Shown: positions 9,230 to 18,021, counted from the stretch's first letter. The stretch is 40,594 nucleotides of DNA from an uncultured Anaerolineae bacterium (GCA_937124585.1 CAKZKT010000044.1:1-40594); one strand, 5' to 3'. The notes: a model not told the origin generated them from the letters alone. Made by a program: numbers and translations.

Positions 9230-10492
9230 TCAGCTCCACAGCCGATCCCACGATCGTTCGTTGTCCCACGCGTCGGTCGGCGTGTCGAAGAAGATCGGCG
9301 CGGCCGGGTTGAGGTGTTCCCGGAACAGCTCCTCATTGATGTCCGCGAAGCCCAGGCCGGGCGTCTCCGGTACCGCGATGTAGCCGTCCTGCACCAGCGG
9401 CTTCGGCAGGCCCGTCACCAGGTCGTCCCACCACGGCACGTCGGACGCGTGGTTTTCGAGCACGAGGAAGTTCTCGGTGGCTGCAGCGCAGTGGACGCTG
9501 GCCAGCGTCGCAATGGGCGAGGCAGCCATATGCATCGCCATGGCCACGCCGTGCTCTTGCGCCAGGTCGCCGATCTTTTTGGTCTCCAGGATGCCGCCGG
9601 AGGTGGCCAGGTCAGGATGGATGATCGCCACGGCACGGGCTTCGAGGAGCGGCTTGAACCCCTCTTTGAGGTAGATGTCCTCGCCGGTGCAGAGCGGAGT
9701 GGTCACGGCACGGGAGAGCGCCACGTACTGGTCGGTGTACTGCCAAGGGAGCATGTCCTCGTACCAGGCCAGGCAGAAACGGTCGAGCGCCTGGCCGACC
9801 CGGATGCACGATTCGAGGCCGATGTGTCCGAAGTGGTCGGCCGCCAGCGGCACAGAATAGCCGATCACCTCGCGCACGGCCGCCACGTATTCGACCAGGA
9901 TGTCAACCCCTTTCGGCGTCACCTGAATGCCGGTGAACGGATGCTGGACGTGGGTGGTCTCTACCATGCCGGGCGGCGCGCTGAGCGCACCGGGCACGTC
10001 GCGCAGCAACCCGATCCCCACGTCCATCTTCAGGAATTTGTAGCCGGCCGCCATCCGCTCCTGCAGTCGGCGGCCCATGGCTGCGCCGTCCCGCTCGGCA
10101 GGCGTGTCGCAGTAGCAAAGAATCCGATCCCGAAACTTGCCACCCGCCAGCTGGTAGGCCGGCACGCCATAAGCCTTCCCGGCCAGGTCCATCAGCGCCA
10201 TCTCGACCGCGGCGACGCCGCCGGCCTGGCGGGCGTGATGGCCGAACTGTTTGATCTTGCGGAAGATCTTGTCCACGTTGCACGGGTTCTCGCCCAGGAT
10301 GCGGCTCTTGAGCATGAGCGCGTAGCTGGCGCTGGCGCCATCCCGCACCTCGCCGTAGCCGGAGAGACCCTGATTTGTGTCAATGCGGATGATCGTGCTG
10401 CGAAATGGCGCACCTACGATATTGGCGATACGCATGTCGCTGATGCGCAGGCGAGAGGGATGCGAATATGTCGAAATGTTGGGGTGATCCAT
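9230..10492 (-). CDS. Enolase-superfamily (mandelate racemase/muconate lactonizing type) enzyme
   Basis: Encodes 420 aa, the usual size for the family, with an N-terminal capping domain and a C-terminal barrel. Likely acid/base and metal residues are K155-x-D157 ('FLKMDVG'), metal ligands D219 ('AADHFG'), E245 ('YEDMLP') and E271 ('TGEDIY'), then D294 ('HPDLATSGG') and H321 ('AMHMAAS') as a candidate Asp-His pair. The layout suits a sugar-acid dehydratase, epimerase or cycloisomerase. The KxD rather than KxK motif leaves the substrate open. The ATG at 10492 has GGGAG six bases upstream and lies 9 bp after the DarA-like gene, so the two are probably cotranscribed. The only nearby sugar-metabolism gene is NanE. 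Confidence 0.85.
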   Translation of the reverse strand: MDHPNISTYSHPSRLRISDMRIANIVGAPFRSTIIRIDTNQGLSGYGEVRDGASASYALMLKSRILGENPCNVDKIFRKIKQFGHHARQAGGVAAVEMALMDLAGKAYGVPAYQLAGGKFRDRILCYCDTPAERDGAAMGRRLQERMAAGYKFLKMDVGIGLLRDVPGALSAPPGMVETTHVQHPFTGIQVTPKGVDILVEYVAAVREVIGYSVPLAADHFGHIGLESCIRVGQALDRFCLAWYEDMLPWQYTDQYVALSRAVTTPLCTGEDIYLKEGFKPLLEARAVAIIHPDLATSGGILETKKIGDLAQEHGVAMAMHMAASPIATLASVHCAAATENFLVLENHASDVPWWDDLVTGLPKPLVQDGYIAVPETPGLGFADINEELFREHLNPAAPIFFDTPTDAWDNERSWDRLWS

Positions 10493-10501
10493 GCATGCTC
10501 C

Positions 10502-11212
10502 CTACATACGGACAAACTGTTCGGCTTCGAGCACGAAGATCGTGGCCGCGTAGGAGGGCATCCCGCCCTCCACGGGCCGCGCCTCGGCACGCGTTCGGCA
10601 ATTCGCCTGAATGATCTTCAAGACGTCGTCCACCTTCTCGGACTCCACGCCGATGAGCAAAGTGACATTGCCGCGACGGAAAAAGCCGCCGGCCGAGTTC
10701 AGGCGGGTCACGCGATAGCCGGCAGCCATCAGCCCGCCGACCACAGGGTCAGCGTCTTCGTTCTGCAAAATAGCCAGCATCAGGTTCATCGGGGGACACT
10801 CCTCGCTGAGAATGGGCCGGGCAGCCGGCGGAAGCGACGGCGCGTGGCGCTCATCGGTGGCAGGAGGTGCAGAGCCGCCGCGCAAGCGCACGAACCGACA
10901 CACGGGAAACATGAAGACGATGGCGCCGCCGATGGTCACCTCGAGCGGCATCACGATGGCCAGCGAGGCATGAGGTGCTTCGATCTGAGGCAACGCATTG
11001 AGAAACGCCTGCCGGGTCTTGCAGGTGCGACGCAGGATCTCCAAAACAGACTCCACCTGATGGTCTTCCACGCCCATCAGGATAGTAGCATTGCCGCGCG
11101 CCAGAAAACTGCCGACCGAGTTCAGACGCGTAAAACGAAACCCCGCCTTGATCAAATGCTCCCCCAACACATCGGCGTCCTCAGCCTGCACGATCGTCAC
11201 CAGAAGCTGCAT
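10502..11212 (-). CDS. Tandem two-domain c-di-AMP receptor-like protein (DarA/PstA family)
   Basis: Encodes 236 aa as two consecutive copies of the PII-like c-di-AMP receptor fold, normally a single ~109-aa protein. Copy 1 starts 'MQLLVTIVQAEDAD' and has 'RFTRLNSVGSFLARGNATIL'. Copy 2 starts 'MNLMLAILQNEDAD' and has 'RVTRLNSAGGFFRRGNVTLL'. Each continues with G-V-E and a helix ending 'CKTR' or 'CRTR'. The start at 11212 has a strong AGGAGGGG; a longer in-frame start lacks similarity. A Pro-rich linker joins the copies, and an in-frame ATG at 10789 has its own GAGGAG nine bases upstream, so copy 2 (95 aa) may also be made alone. The family senses cyclic di-AMP in the cytosol; ligand binding here is inferred. 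Confidence 0.87.
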   Translation of the reverse strand: MQLLVTIVQAEDADVLGEHLIKAGFRFTRLNSVGSFLARGNATILMGVEDHQVESVLEILRRTCKTRQAFLNALPQIEAPHASLAIVMPLEVTIGGAIVFMFPVCRFVRLRGGSAPPATDERHAPSLPPAARPILSEECPPMNLMLAILQNEDADPVVGGLMAAGYRVTRLNSAGGFFRRGNVTLLIGVESEKVDDVLKIIQANCRTRAEARPVEGGMPSYAATIFVLEAEQFVRM

Positions 11213-11296
11213 TCTCTCCCCTCCTCGCTCAGGATGCTGCCGTGAGACGGATTCCCGCGTTGCACAACCCGCCATCGCCTCAGCCGTAGCGCCCTG

Positions 11297-11324
11297 AGAC
11301 TATCACACACAACACGGCTGTCAA
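11297..11324 (-). promoter_or_regulatory. Promoter of the DarA-like/enolase-family operon
   Basis: Minus strand: exact -35 TTGACA (11319-11324, overlapping the nanE stop codon), 16-bp spacer, then TAGTCT (11297-11302) preceded by TG as an extended -10. It gives a leader of about 80 nt before the start at 11212. Confidence 0.5.
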
Positions 11325-12049
11325 ACCGCGCTTGCCTGCGGGCCTGCGGCTGAGCTATCGGCGCTCAGCGCGGCCGCAAACTGCGCCGTGATCCATTGCG
11401 GCCGGGTGATGGCCGCGCCGACGACGACGGCGAACGCGCCGGCCTCCAACGCGGCCCGAGCCAGGGCTGGCGTGCTGATCCGCCCCTCGGCGATCACCGG
11501 CACGGCTACCCGTGCGGCCAGCGCCGCGACCAGAGCCAGATCGGGCCCGTCCTGCTGCGGGCTATAGGGCGTGTAACCGGACAGCGTGGTCGAAATGAGG
11601 TCGGCGCCCATCTGGGCGGCCGCCACTCCCTCCGCGACCGTGGATACGTCGGCCATGACGAGCGCATGGTGATCGTCGTGCAGGGCCGTGATCACCTGGA
11701 CCAGCGACCGGCCATCGGGGCGCGGCCGGCCGGTGGCATCGAGGGCGACGATATCGGCGCCGGCCTCGATCACCGCGCGCGCATGTTCCAGAGTCGGCGT
11801 GATGTAGACGTCGGCGTCGCCCGCTTTGTACAGCCCGATGAGCGGCAGCGGCACCCGCGCCCGAATGGCGCGGATGTCGGCCGGTGTGTTCGCGCGGATG
11901 CCGACTGCCCCGCCCTGCCAGGCCGCCAGAGCCATCCGCGCCATGATCTCGGCGCCGTGCAGCGGCTCATGCGGCAGCGCCTGACAGGAAACGATCAGCC
12001 CCCCGCGCAGCCTGGCGATGACGTCAGGCAAATCGGTCCTGGCAAGCAT
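11321..12049 (-). CDS. nanE: N-acylglucosamine-6-phosphate 2-epimerase (NanE)
   Basis: Encodes 242 aa, typical for NanE, which interconverts N-acetylmannosamine-6-phosphate and N-acetylglucosamine-6-phosphate in sialic-acid use. Family blocks in order: '[17 protein letters not shown]', '[15 protein letters not shown]', 'PLIGLYK', '[16 protein letters not shown]', '[10 protein letters not shown]', '[11 protein letters not shown]', '[12 protein letters not shown]' and '[11 protein letters not shown]'. The catalytic Lys ('GLYK') and Glu ('AEGR') are present. The start at 12049 has GAGG seven bases upstream. It follows the DUF72 gene by 19 bp and is probably cotranscribed with it. No other sialic-acid genes are in the window. 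Confidence 0.92.
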   Translation of the reverse strand: MLARTDLPDVIARLRGGLIVSCQALPHEPLHGAEIMARMALAAWQGGAVGIRANTPADIRAIRARVPLPLIGLYKAGDADVYITPTLEHARAVIEAGADIVALDATGRPRPDGRSLVQVITALHDDHHALVMADVSTVAEGVAAAQMGADLISTTLSGYTPYSPQQDGPDLALVAALAARVAVPVIAEGRISTPALARAALEAGAFAVVVGAAITRPQWITAQFAAALSADSSAAGPQASAV

Positions 12050-12068
12050 TCCAAACCTCGCAGAAAAA

Positions 12069-12836
12069 TCATGAAATCAGCAACAACTGGCCCAGGTCGC
12101 GCGCGCCGCGCACGGCCTGACCCGCATAGTGATTGTTGAAATAGACCAGCGTGAGCTCAGCTTTGGCGTCAAGCTGGCGCAGCCGGGGCACCCATTCGCT
12201 CAATTCGGCCGTCGAGTAGGTGTAATTGTAGCGCTCCCACGCCTCCTGGTGATTATACCATTTGGCCGAGTTCCGGCCATGGAAGCGCACATAGGCAATC
12301 GGGCCGGTCGCGATCGCGACCGGCGGCATCAAGCCGCGCAGCTGCGGCTCGTCCACGCAGCAGAACCCCAGCCCAAGCCCGGCCAGCAGGTCATACGTGG
12401 CCTGATTCACCCAGCCGGCATGGCGAAACTCCACCACAGCCGGCAGCCCGTCCAGGCCATCGCGCAGCCGCTTCAGGTAGTTGCGATTGGCCGGCGTAGG
12501 ATGAAACGAATAGGGAAACTGCGCCAGGACACAGGCCAGCCGGCCCGCCTCGGCCAACGGCTGCACGGCCGCCACGAACGCGGCGAAATCGGGCGCCTCG
12601 CGGCCGTGGGTCAGATCCTGATGCGCCTTCACCGAGAACAGGAAGCCCTCCGGGGTTTTGCGGATCCATCCCTGCACGGTCGCGACGTCGGGCACACGGT
12701 AGTAGGTCATATTGATCTCGACCGTTGAAAACTCCTGCGCGTAGAAGGCCAGGTGTTGGCGCTCGGACAATCCCGGCGGATAGACCGTGCCGATCCAGTC
12801 CGGATAGGAGAAACCGGATGTGCCGATCTTGATCAT
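12069..12836 (-). CDS. DUF72 (YecE-like) family protein
   Basis: Encodes 255 aa starting '[14 protein letters not shown]', the hallmark opening of DUF72 barrel proteins, followed by '[14 protein letters not shown]', '[13 protein letters not shown]', 'VVEFRHAGW', 'CVDEPQL', 'YVRFHGRN' and '[13 protein letters not shown]', all usual family blocks. The biochemical function of the family is not settled; conserved acidic and His residues suggest a barrel enzyme. The start at 12836 was chosen because AGGAG sits seven bases upstream; ATG 12842 is too close to that site. The gene is divergent from the SixA gene with 97 bp between starts. Confidence 0.9.
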   Translation of the reverse strand: MIKIGTSGFSYPDWIGTVYPPGLSERQHLAFYAQEFSTVEINMTYYRVPDVATVQGWIRKTPEGFLFSVKAHQDLTHGREAPDFAAFVAAVQPLAEAGRLACVLAQFPYSFHPTPANRNYLKRLRDGLDGLPAVVEFRHAGWVNQATYDLLAGLGLGFCCVDEPQLRGLMPPVAIATGPIAYVRFHGRNSAKWYNHQEAWERYNYTYSTAELSEWVPRLRQLDAKAELTLVYFNNHYAGQAVRGARDLGQLLLIS

Positions 12837-12876
12837 GGCCATGCTCCTGCGCGTGTTTCCTCGCGCCGCGGTTTCG

Positions 12877-12885
12877 TGATAGAAT
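12877..12885 (+). promoter_or_regulatory. Extended -10 promoter for the sixA/URO-D pair
   Basis: TGaTAGAAT at 12877-12885 forms an extended -10 about 50 bp before the start at 12934. No good -35 is visible at 17 bp. Confidence 0.35.
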
Positions 12886-12911
12886 GTGGCTGCCCGATTG
12901 CTGCCTTCACA

Positions 12912-12917
12912 ATTATA
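12912..12917 (-). promoter_or_regulatory. -10 element for the DUF72/nanE pair
   Basis: A perfect TATAAT on the minus strand, with a weak TGCGCA 17 bp upstream as -35. It gives a leader of about 70 nt before the start at 12836. It overlaps the divergent sixA promoter region, so the two units could be coordinated. Confidence 0.4.
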
Positions 12918-12933
12918 CCGCAGGAGAGCCCAG

Positions 12934-13407
12934 ATGCGCATCTATTTCCTTCGTCATGGCGAAGCCGACTGGCCGACCTGGACTGCAGCCGACAGCGAGC
13001 GTCCCCTCACCGAAAAAGGAATTCGCGAGATGCAACTGGTGGCCGCCCGGATCGCCGCCCTGAAGCTGGAGCCCGCCGCGCTCCTGAGCAGCCCGTTCTG
13101 CCGCGCCGCCCAGACGGCCGAGATCCTCGCCGCGGCCCTGGGGATGACGGTGATCACCGAGCCGGCGCTGGCGCCCGGCTTTGGCCCTTCCCAGCTGTCC
13201 GGCCTGATCGCGAAACACAGTCAGCGCGACCTGGTGCTGGTGGGCCACGAGCCCGACTTTTCAAGCACGATTCGCAGCCTGACCGGCGGCGAGATCAAGA
13301 TGGCCAAAGCGGGTTTCGCCTGTGTCGAACTTGTTAACGCACAAACCAATGCCGGCGAACTGCTCTGGCTCGTGCCGCCGAAGATCTTCAAGGCCGGACA
13401 GGCCTGA
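12934..13407 (+). CDS. sixA: SixA-type histidine phosphatase
   Basis: Encodes 157 aa of the phosphoglycerate-mutase-like histidine phosphatase family in its short SixA form. The active-site motif is 'FLRHGEADW' near residue 6, with H9 as the phosphorylated His. It is followed by 'LTEKGIREM', 'LLSSPFCRAAQTAEIL' and the second His in 'LVLVGHEPDFS'. SixA removes phosphate from phosphohistidine on phosphotransfer proteins; the target here is unknown. The start at 12934 has GGAGAG upstream; a 16-residue longer frame has no SD and no similarity. It ends 13 bp before the URO-D-like gene, probably a two-gene unit. Confidence 0.85.
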   Translation: MRIYFLRHGEADWPTWTAADSERPLTEKGIREMQLVAARIAALKLEPAALLSSPFCRAAQTAEILAAALGMTVITEPALAPGFGPSQLSGLIAKHSQRDLVLVGHEPDFSSTIRSLTGGEIKMAKAGFACVELVNAQTNAGELLWLVPPKIFKAGQA

Positions 13408-13420
13408 GGGGGCACTCTCG

Positions 13421-14530
13421 ATGAGCGCAGCGCATCCCCTCATGGTGCCATGGGCTGCGGCCGGACAGCCGCCCTACCTGCTCGACCTCACGCTGTGGTA
13501 CCGCTGGCATGCCGACCGCGGGACGCTGCCCACCGCGTGGGCCGATCTCAGCGAAGCCCAGATCGCTCTGGAGCTCGGCGCGACGGCCTGGACGGTCGAG
13601 CGGCCGTGGCGCGTGAACGATCAGGGTGTGACCGTGACGACCGAGCAGGACGAACGCCGGCGCAGCGTGCGCTACGAGACGCTCTGCGGCGTGCTGACGG
13701 CGCGCTGGGAGATAGGGCCAGATGGCGACTGGTGGCAGACGGAATATCCGGTTAAGGCTGCGACCGACCTGCCGGCAGCACGGGCCATGATCGCGGCACG
13801 GCAATATGTGACGCCGGCCGACGATGCGGCGCACGAACCCGACAGCGCCGTGGCCCGCCAGACTACTGCTCCTGCCTCCATCATTGCCCTGGAACTGCCC
13901 ATGCGTCCCTATTCCGAGCTGCTGCACAGCCTGCTCGGTTGGGGCGAGGGGCTGCTCCTGCTGACAGGCGAGGGCCGGCCGCTCCTCCTGGAAATTCTGG
14001 CCGATCTGGAGGCCAAACTCGAGCACCTGACGGCCGAGCTCGCCACGCGGCCCGGCGTGGCTCTTCTGGCGCCCGATAATCTGGACGGCCAGTACATCTC
14101 GCCGCGGATTTTTCGCGAGCACCTGGCGTCGAGCTATCGGCGCACGGCCGAGATCGCCCATCGGCATGACAAGGCGCTGGTCGTGCACGGCGGCGGCCCG
14201 CTGCGCCGACTGCTGCCGTTGCTGGCAGAAGCGGGCGTGGACATGGTAGAAGGTGTGGCGCCGCCGCCGCAGAGCGATGCCACGCTGGCCGAAGCACGCG
14301 CGGCGGCCGGCCCCGACCTGATCCTGTGGGGTGGCATCCCGCAGGATTACCTGCTGCCCACATACGAGCGCGCGGAGTTCGAGGCCGCAGTGGAGGAAGC
14401 GGCCGGCCAGGCGCTCGGCGATGGCCGGGCAATTCTGGGCGTGGCCGATCGCGTGCCTGTGAATGCCGACCTGGCGCGCCTCCGTGCGATCTCGCCGCTG
14501 ATCTGGCGCGTCTGGCATCGGGCCGGCTGA
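13421..14530 (+). CDS. Uroporphyrinogen decarboxylase (URO-D)-family protein
   Basis: Encodes 369 aa, full length for the URO-D/MtaA-like barrel family. The N-terminus 'MSAAHPLMVPWAAAGQPPYLLDL' is followed by family-like blocks 'LLAPDNLDGQYISPRIFREH', 'RHDKALVVHGGGPLRRLLPLL', 'AGVDMVEGVAPPP' and 'LILWGGIPQDYLLP'. In methyltransferase members a His/Cys set near 'VHxCG' binds zinc; here it reads 'VVHGGG', so the Cys is missing and Zn-methyltransferase chemistry is doubtful. Such proteins often act on methoxylated or other small substrates, but nothing here fixes the substrate. The start at 13421 has GAGGGGG upstream, 13 bp after sixA. It converges with the glycyl-radical-enzyme gene, leaving 55 bp with no clear terminator. 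Confidence 0.75.
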   Translation: MSAAHPLMVPWAAAGQPPYLLDLTLWYRWHADRGTLPTAWADLSEAQIALELGATAWTVERPWRVNDQGVTVTTEQDERRRSVRYETLCGVLTARWEIGPDGDWWQTEYPVKAATDLPAARAMIAARQYVTPADDAAHEPDSAVARQTTAPASIIALELPMRPYSELLHSLLGWGEGLLLLTGEGRPLLLEILADLEAKLEHLTAELATRPGVALLAPDNLDGQYISPRIFREHLASSYRRTAEIAHRHDKALVVHGGGPLRRLLPLLAEAGVDMVEGVAPPPQSDATLAEARAAAGPDLILWGGIPQDYLLPTYERAEFEAAVEEAAGQALGDGRAILGVADRVPVNADLARLRAISPLIWRVWHRAG

Positions 14531-14585
14531 GCCGACGGAGCCGCTGCTGCCGGGGGAGCGTTGCGCCGTGGCCGCGCGCAGCCCC

Positions 14586-16952
14586 TCAAAACTGGTGATG
14601 CTCGGTGCGCGCGATGATCTCGTCCTGCAGCGCCTGGCTGAGGTTGCAGAAGTAATCGCTGTAGCCCGCCACCCGCACGATCAAGTCGCGATACTGCTCC
14701 GGGTTCGCCTGTGCAGCGCGCAGGGTCGCCGCGTCCACGACGTTGAACTGAATGTGATGGCCGTCGAGTGTGAAGTAGCTGCGCACCAGCTTCGTCAGCA
14801 TCTCCAGCCCGGCGTCATCCTTCAGGAGCGCCGGCGCCAACTTCTGATTGAGCAGAGTGCCGCCGGTGCGCACATGATCCATCTTCGCCACCGAGCGCAC
14901 GACCGCGGTCGGCCCGCAACGGTCGGCGCCCTGCACCGGTGAAACCCCCTCCGACAGCGGACGGCCGGCGCGCCGGCCATCCGGCGTCGCGCCGGTCACC
15001 GAGCCGAAATAAACGTGACAGGTCGTGGGCAGCAGGTTGATGTGATACTTGCCGCCCCGCGTGTTCGGCCGGCCGTCTACGGCTCGAAAATACGCCTCGA
15101 ACGCCCGCCGCATCAGGCTGTCGGCATAGTCGTCGTCGTTGCCGTAGCGCGGGGTGCGATTCAGGAGCAGCTGGCGCAGGCGCTCGGCCCCGGCGAAGTC
15201 GGCGTCGAGCGCGGCCAGCAGTTCATCCATGCGCACCGTCCCCTGATCGAAGACGTGAAACTTGAGCGCGGACAGACAATCAGTCAGCGTGCCCAGGCCC
15301 ACGCCCTGGATGTAGCTGGTGTTGTAGCGCGGCCCGCCATCGTGATAGTCCCGGCCGCGCGCGATGCAGTCGTCGGTCAGCAGCGACAGGAACGGCGCCG
15401 GCATGTATTGTGCGTACAGTCGCTCGATGACGTTGTTGCCCCGTATTTTTATGTCAATAAAATAGCGCAACTGCTGCTCGTAGGCTGCGAACAGCTCGTC
15501 GAAGGTGCGGAAGGCGCGCGGATCGCCCGTGCGCGGGCCGAGCTGGCGGCCGGTGCGAGGGTCCACGCCGTCGTGAAGGGCCAGCTCCAGCACCTTGGGC
15601 ATGTTGAAATAGCCCGTCAGGATGTAGCTCTCCTTGCCGAACGCGCCCACCTCGACACAGCCGCTCGAGCCGCCGTTGCGCGCATCAACGATGCTCTTGC
15701 CCTGGCGCACGAGCTCCTGCACGATCAGATCGGCGTTGAAGATCGAGGGCTGGCCGAAGCCGGTGCGGATGATGCGGCCGGCGCGCTGGATGAAGCGATC
15801 GGGGCTCTTCTTGCTGACCTGGATCGAGGCGCTCGGCTGGAGGAGCCGCATCTCTTCGATCACATCGAGCAGCAAGTAGGTGAGCTCGTTGACGCCGTCG
15901 GAGCCGTCTTCGCGCAGGCCGCCGAGATTGATCTGCGCGAAATCGGTGTAGGTGCCGCTCTCGGCCGCGGTGACGCCCACTTTCGGCGGGGCCGGCTGGT
16001 TGTTGAATTTGATCCAAAAACACTGGAGCAATTCCTCGGCCTGCGCTCGCGTGAGCGAGCCATCCGCGATGCCGCGCCGGTAGAAAGGATAGAGGTGCTG
16101 GTCGAGCCGACCCGGGTTGTAGGCGTCCCACGTGTTGAGCTCGGTGGTGACGCCGAGGTGCACGAACCAGTAGTACTGGAGCGCCTCCCATAGATCGCGC
16201 GGGGGATGCGCGGGCACATGGCGACAGACGGCGGCGATCCGATAAAGCTCGGCCCGGCGCACGGGATCGGCCTCGCCGGCCGCCAGCGCTTCGGCCATTT
16301 CGGCGTGGCGCTCGGCGAAGCGGATCAGCGCCTGCGCGCAGATGCGCATCGCCTTCAGCTCCTCCTGTTTGGCATGGGCCTCGCGGTCGGCCAGGTAGTC
16401 CAGTTGCGCCAGAGCGGCGTCAATCTCGGCGATGAAGTCGAGCATCCCTTTGCGATAGATCTTGTCGTCCAGCACGGTGTGGCCGGGCGCGCGCTGCTCC
16501 ATGAACTCGGTGAAGATGCCGGCATCGTAGGTCGCTTTCCACTCGTCGGTCATCTCCTGGAAGATCAGGTCGCGCATGGATTTGCCGCGCCAGAAAGGGA
16601 TGATCTCCTCGGCGTAGATCTCGCGCGTGGCCGGGCTGACTTTGAAGGGGATCTTCTCGCGGCGGTCGAGGATGTCGAGGTCGGCCAGGCTGTGACAGCA
16701 CAGCTCAGGGAAGGTGGGCGCGGCAGCTGGCGCCGGCCCCTTCTCGCCGACGATCAGCTCGCCGTCGTTGATGCAGATCGTCTTGTGCTCCAACAGATAG
16801 CGGAACGCCAGCGCCCGCCGCACCGGCATCGAAATCAGCCCATGATCCTGGCAATAGAACTCGGTCATCAGCCGGCCGCGCTCGGCCGACAGGGTTGGCA
16901 CGGCCTCCAGGCTTTGTCGGCGCAGACGCGCCACCCGTTCGGTGACGGCCAT
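14586..16952 (-). CDS. hypD: Glycyl-radical enzyme, trans-4-hydroxy-L-proline dehydratase (HypD) type
   Basis: Encodes 788 aa. The thiyl cysteine and base lie in 'GSSGCVEVGAFGKE' (C432, E434), and the glycyl-radical site in 'RVAGYSDYF' (G763). C-x-E is the eliminase pattern. From memory of the Clostridioides difficile HypD structure, catalytic positions C434, E436, G765, H160, D278, S334, F340 and Y450 all fall here at a constant offset of two: C432, E434, G763, H158, D276, S332, F338 and Y448. That supports HypD over other dehydratases. HypD converts hydroxyproline to pyrroline-5-carboxylate in anaerobes and needs a radical-SAM activase; neither an activase nor a P5C reductase is in the window. 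The start at 16952 has AAGGAGGAGG upstream, 10 bp after the aldo/keto reductase gene. Confidence 0.85.
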   Translation of the reverse strand: MAVTERVARLRRQSLEAVPTLSAERGRLMTEFYCQDHGLISMPVRRALAFRYLLEHKTICINDGELIVGEKGPAPAAAPTFPELCCHSLADLDILDRREKIPFKVSPATREIYAEEIIPFWRGKSMRDLIFQEMTDEWKATYDAGIFTEFMEQRAPGHTVLDDKIYRKGMLDFIAEIDAALAQLDYLADREAHAKQEELKAMRICAQALIRFAERHAEMAEALAAGEADPVRRAELYRIAAVCRHVPAHPPRDLWEALQYYWFVHLGVTTELNTWDAYNPGRLDQHLYPFYRRGIADGSLTRAQAEELLQCFWIKFNNQPAPPKVGVTAAESGTYTDFAQINLGGLREDGSDGVNELTYLLLDVIEEMRLLQPSASIQVSKKSPDRFIQRAGRIIRTGFGQPSIFNADLIVQELVRQGKSIVDARNGGSSGCVEVGAFGKESYILTGYFNMPKVLELALHDGVDPRTGRQLGPRTGDPRAFRTFDELFAAYEQQLRYFIDIKIRGNNVIERLYAQYMPAPFLSLLTDDCIARGRDYHDGGPRYNTSYIQGVGLGTLTDCLSALKFHVFDQGTVRMDELLAALDADFAGAERLRQLLLNRTPRYGNDDDYADSLMRRAFEAYFRAVDGRPNTRGGKYHINLLPTTCHVYFGSVTGATPDGRRAGRPLSEGVSPVQGADRCGPTAVVRSVAKMDHVRTGGTLLNQKLAPALLKDDAGLEMLTKLVRSYFTLDGHHIQFNVVDAATLRAAQANPEQYRDLIVRVAGYSDYFCNLSQALQDEIIARTEHHQF

Positions 16953-16962
16953 CCCCTCCTCC

Positions 16963-17934
16963 TTACCAGGCGTAGGCTTCCGGCGCTTCGCCGCCCGGGC
17001 CCGGCCAGATGGCATCGAGCCGTTTGAGCACTTCGTCCGACAGGGTGATCTCCAGCGCACGCAGGCTGTTCTCGAGCTGTTCGACCGTGCGCGGGCCGAT
17101 GATCGGCGCGGTGACGGCCGGGTTGTGCAGCAGCCAGGCCAGTCCGACGTTGGCCGGGTCTTCGCCCAACTCGGCGCACAGCGCCTCGTAGGCTTCCAGC
17201 TGGCTCCGATGCGCTTCGATCTGCGCCTGCAAGCCGGGGCTGGCGCGCCGGCCCTCTGCGGCTTTGCGCAGCGCGCCGGCCAACAAGCCGCCGCCCAACG
17301 GGCTCCAGGGGATCAGCCCCAGGCCGTAGGCGCGACACGCCGGGATCACCTCGAGCTCGATCATGCGCGTCTTCAGGTTGTAGATGCTCTGCTCGGAGAC
17401 CAGGCCGAGGAAGTGGCGCGCTTTGGCGGCCTCTTGCGCCTGGGCGATGTGCCAGCCGCCGAAGTTGCTGCTGCCCACGTAGAGGATCTTCCCCTGCTGC
17501 ACCAACACCTCCATCGCCTGCCAGACCTCTTCCCACGGCGCCGTGCGCTCGATGTGATGCATCTGATACAGGTCAATGTGATCGGTCTGGAGGCGACGCA
17601 GGCTGGCCTCGCACTGCTGGCGGATGTGATAAGCCGACATCCCCTGATCGTTGACGCCGGGGCCCATCGGATTGCGCAGCTTGGTCGCCAGCACGATCTG
17701 ATCGCGACGGCCGCCCCCCTGGGCCAGCCAGCGGCCGATGATCTGTTCGGTGATGCCCAGCCCCTTCGGGTTGCCGTAGCGATTGGCCGTATCGAAGAAG
17801 TTGATGCCCAGTTCCAGCGCGCGATCCATGATGGCGTAGCTGGTCGGCTCATCGGTCACGTCGCCCAGGTTCATGGTGCCCAGGCATAGACGGCTGACCG
17901 TCAGGCCAATGCGGCCCAGTTGCTTGTACTGCAT
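16963..17934 (-). CDS. Aldo/keto reductase
   Basis: Encodes 323 aa, a normal length. It begins 'MQYKQLGRIGLTVSRLCLGTMNLG' with the family barrel layout. The catalytic tetrad is visible as D and Y in 'FFDTANRYG', K in 'LATKLR' and H in 'LYQMHHIE'. The NAD(P)-binding C-terminal blocks are 'IPWSPLGGGLL' and 'PAVTAPIIGPRTVEQLENSL'. It probably reduces an aldehyde or ketone with NADPH. The start at 17934 has GGGAGGAT upstream; extending further enters the promoter. It is transcribed just ahead of the HypD-like gene (10-bp gap), so its substrate may be linked to that pathway, but this is inference. Confidence 0.92.
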   Translation of the reverse strand: MQYKQLGRIGLTVSRLCLGTMNLGDVTDEPTSYAIMDRALELGINFFDTANRYGNPKGLGITEQIIGRWLAQGGGRRDQIVLATKLRNPMGPGVNDQGMSAYHIRQQCEASLRRLQTDHIDLYQMHHIERTAPWEEVWQAMEVLVQQGKILYVGSSNFGGWHIAQAQEAAKARHFLGLVSEQSIYNLKTRMIELEVIPACRAYGLGLIPWSPLGGGLLAGALRKAAEGRRASPGLQAQIEAHRSQLEAYEALCAELGEDPANVGLAWLLHNPAVTAPIIGPRTVEQLENSLRALEITLSDEVLKRLDAIWPGPGGEAPEAYAW

Positions 17935-17972
17935 GGGGATCCTCCCGATGATGGTTGAGATTTTCGCAGTAC

Positions 17973-18001
17973 AGTTTAGCACAATTCGGGAAAGCGGCCA
18001 A
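17973..18001 (-). promoter_or_regulatory. Promoter of the aldo/keto reductase-glycyl radical operon
   Basis: Minus strand: TTGGCC (17996-18001), a 17-bp spacer, then TAAACT (17973-17978) with TG in the extended -10 position. It lies about 40 bp before the start at 17934. Confidence 0.45.
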
Positions 18002-18003
18002 AG

Positions 18004-18021
18004 GCGGCCGGAAACGGCCGC
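18004..18021. repeat. Small GC-rich hairpin
   Basis: A perfect 7-bp inverted repeat (GCGGCCG/CGGCCGC) around a 4-nt loop, GAAA on the + strand, just upstream of the aldo/keto reductase promoter. On the minus strand it is followed only by CTTTGG, so it is a weak terminator candidate for the ABC operon. Confidence 0.3.

Noticed and set aside
9230-10492. Naming the enolase-family enzyme as a specific dehydratase
   Set aside because: The KxD motif and Asp-His pair do not single out one substrate by eye, and the neighbours give no pathway.
14531-14585. Bidirectional terminator between the convergent URO-D-like and glycyl-radical genes
   Set aside because: The 55 bp contain no convincing stem with a flanking T- or A-run.
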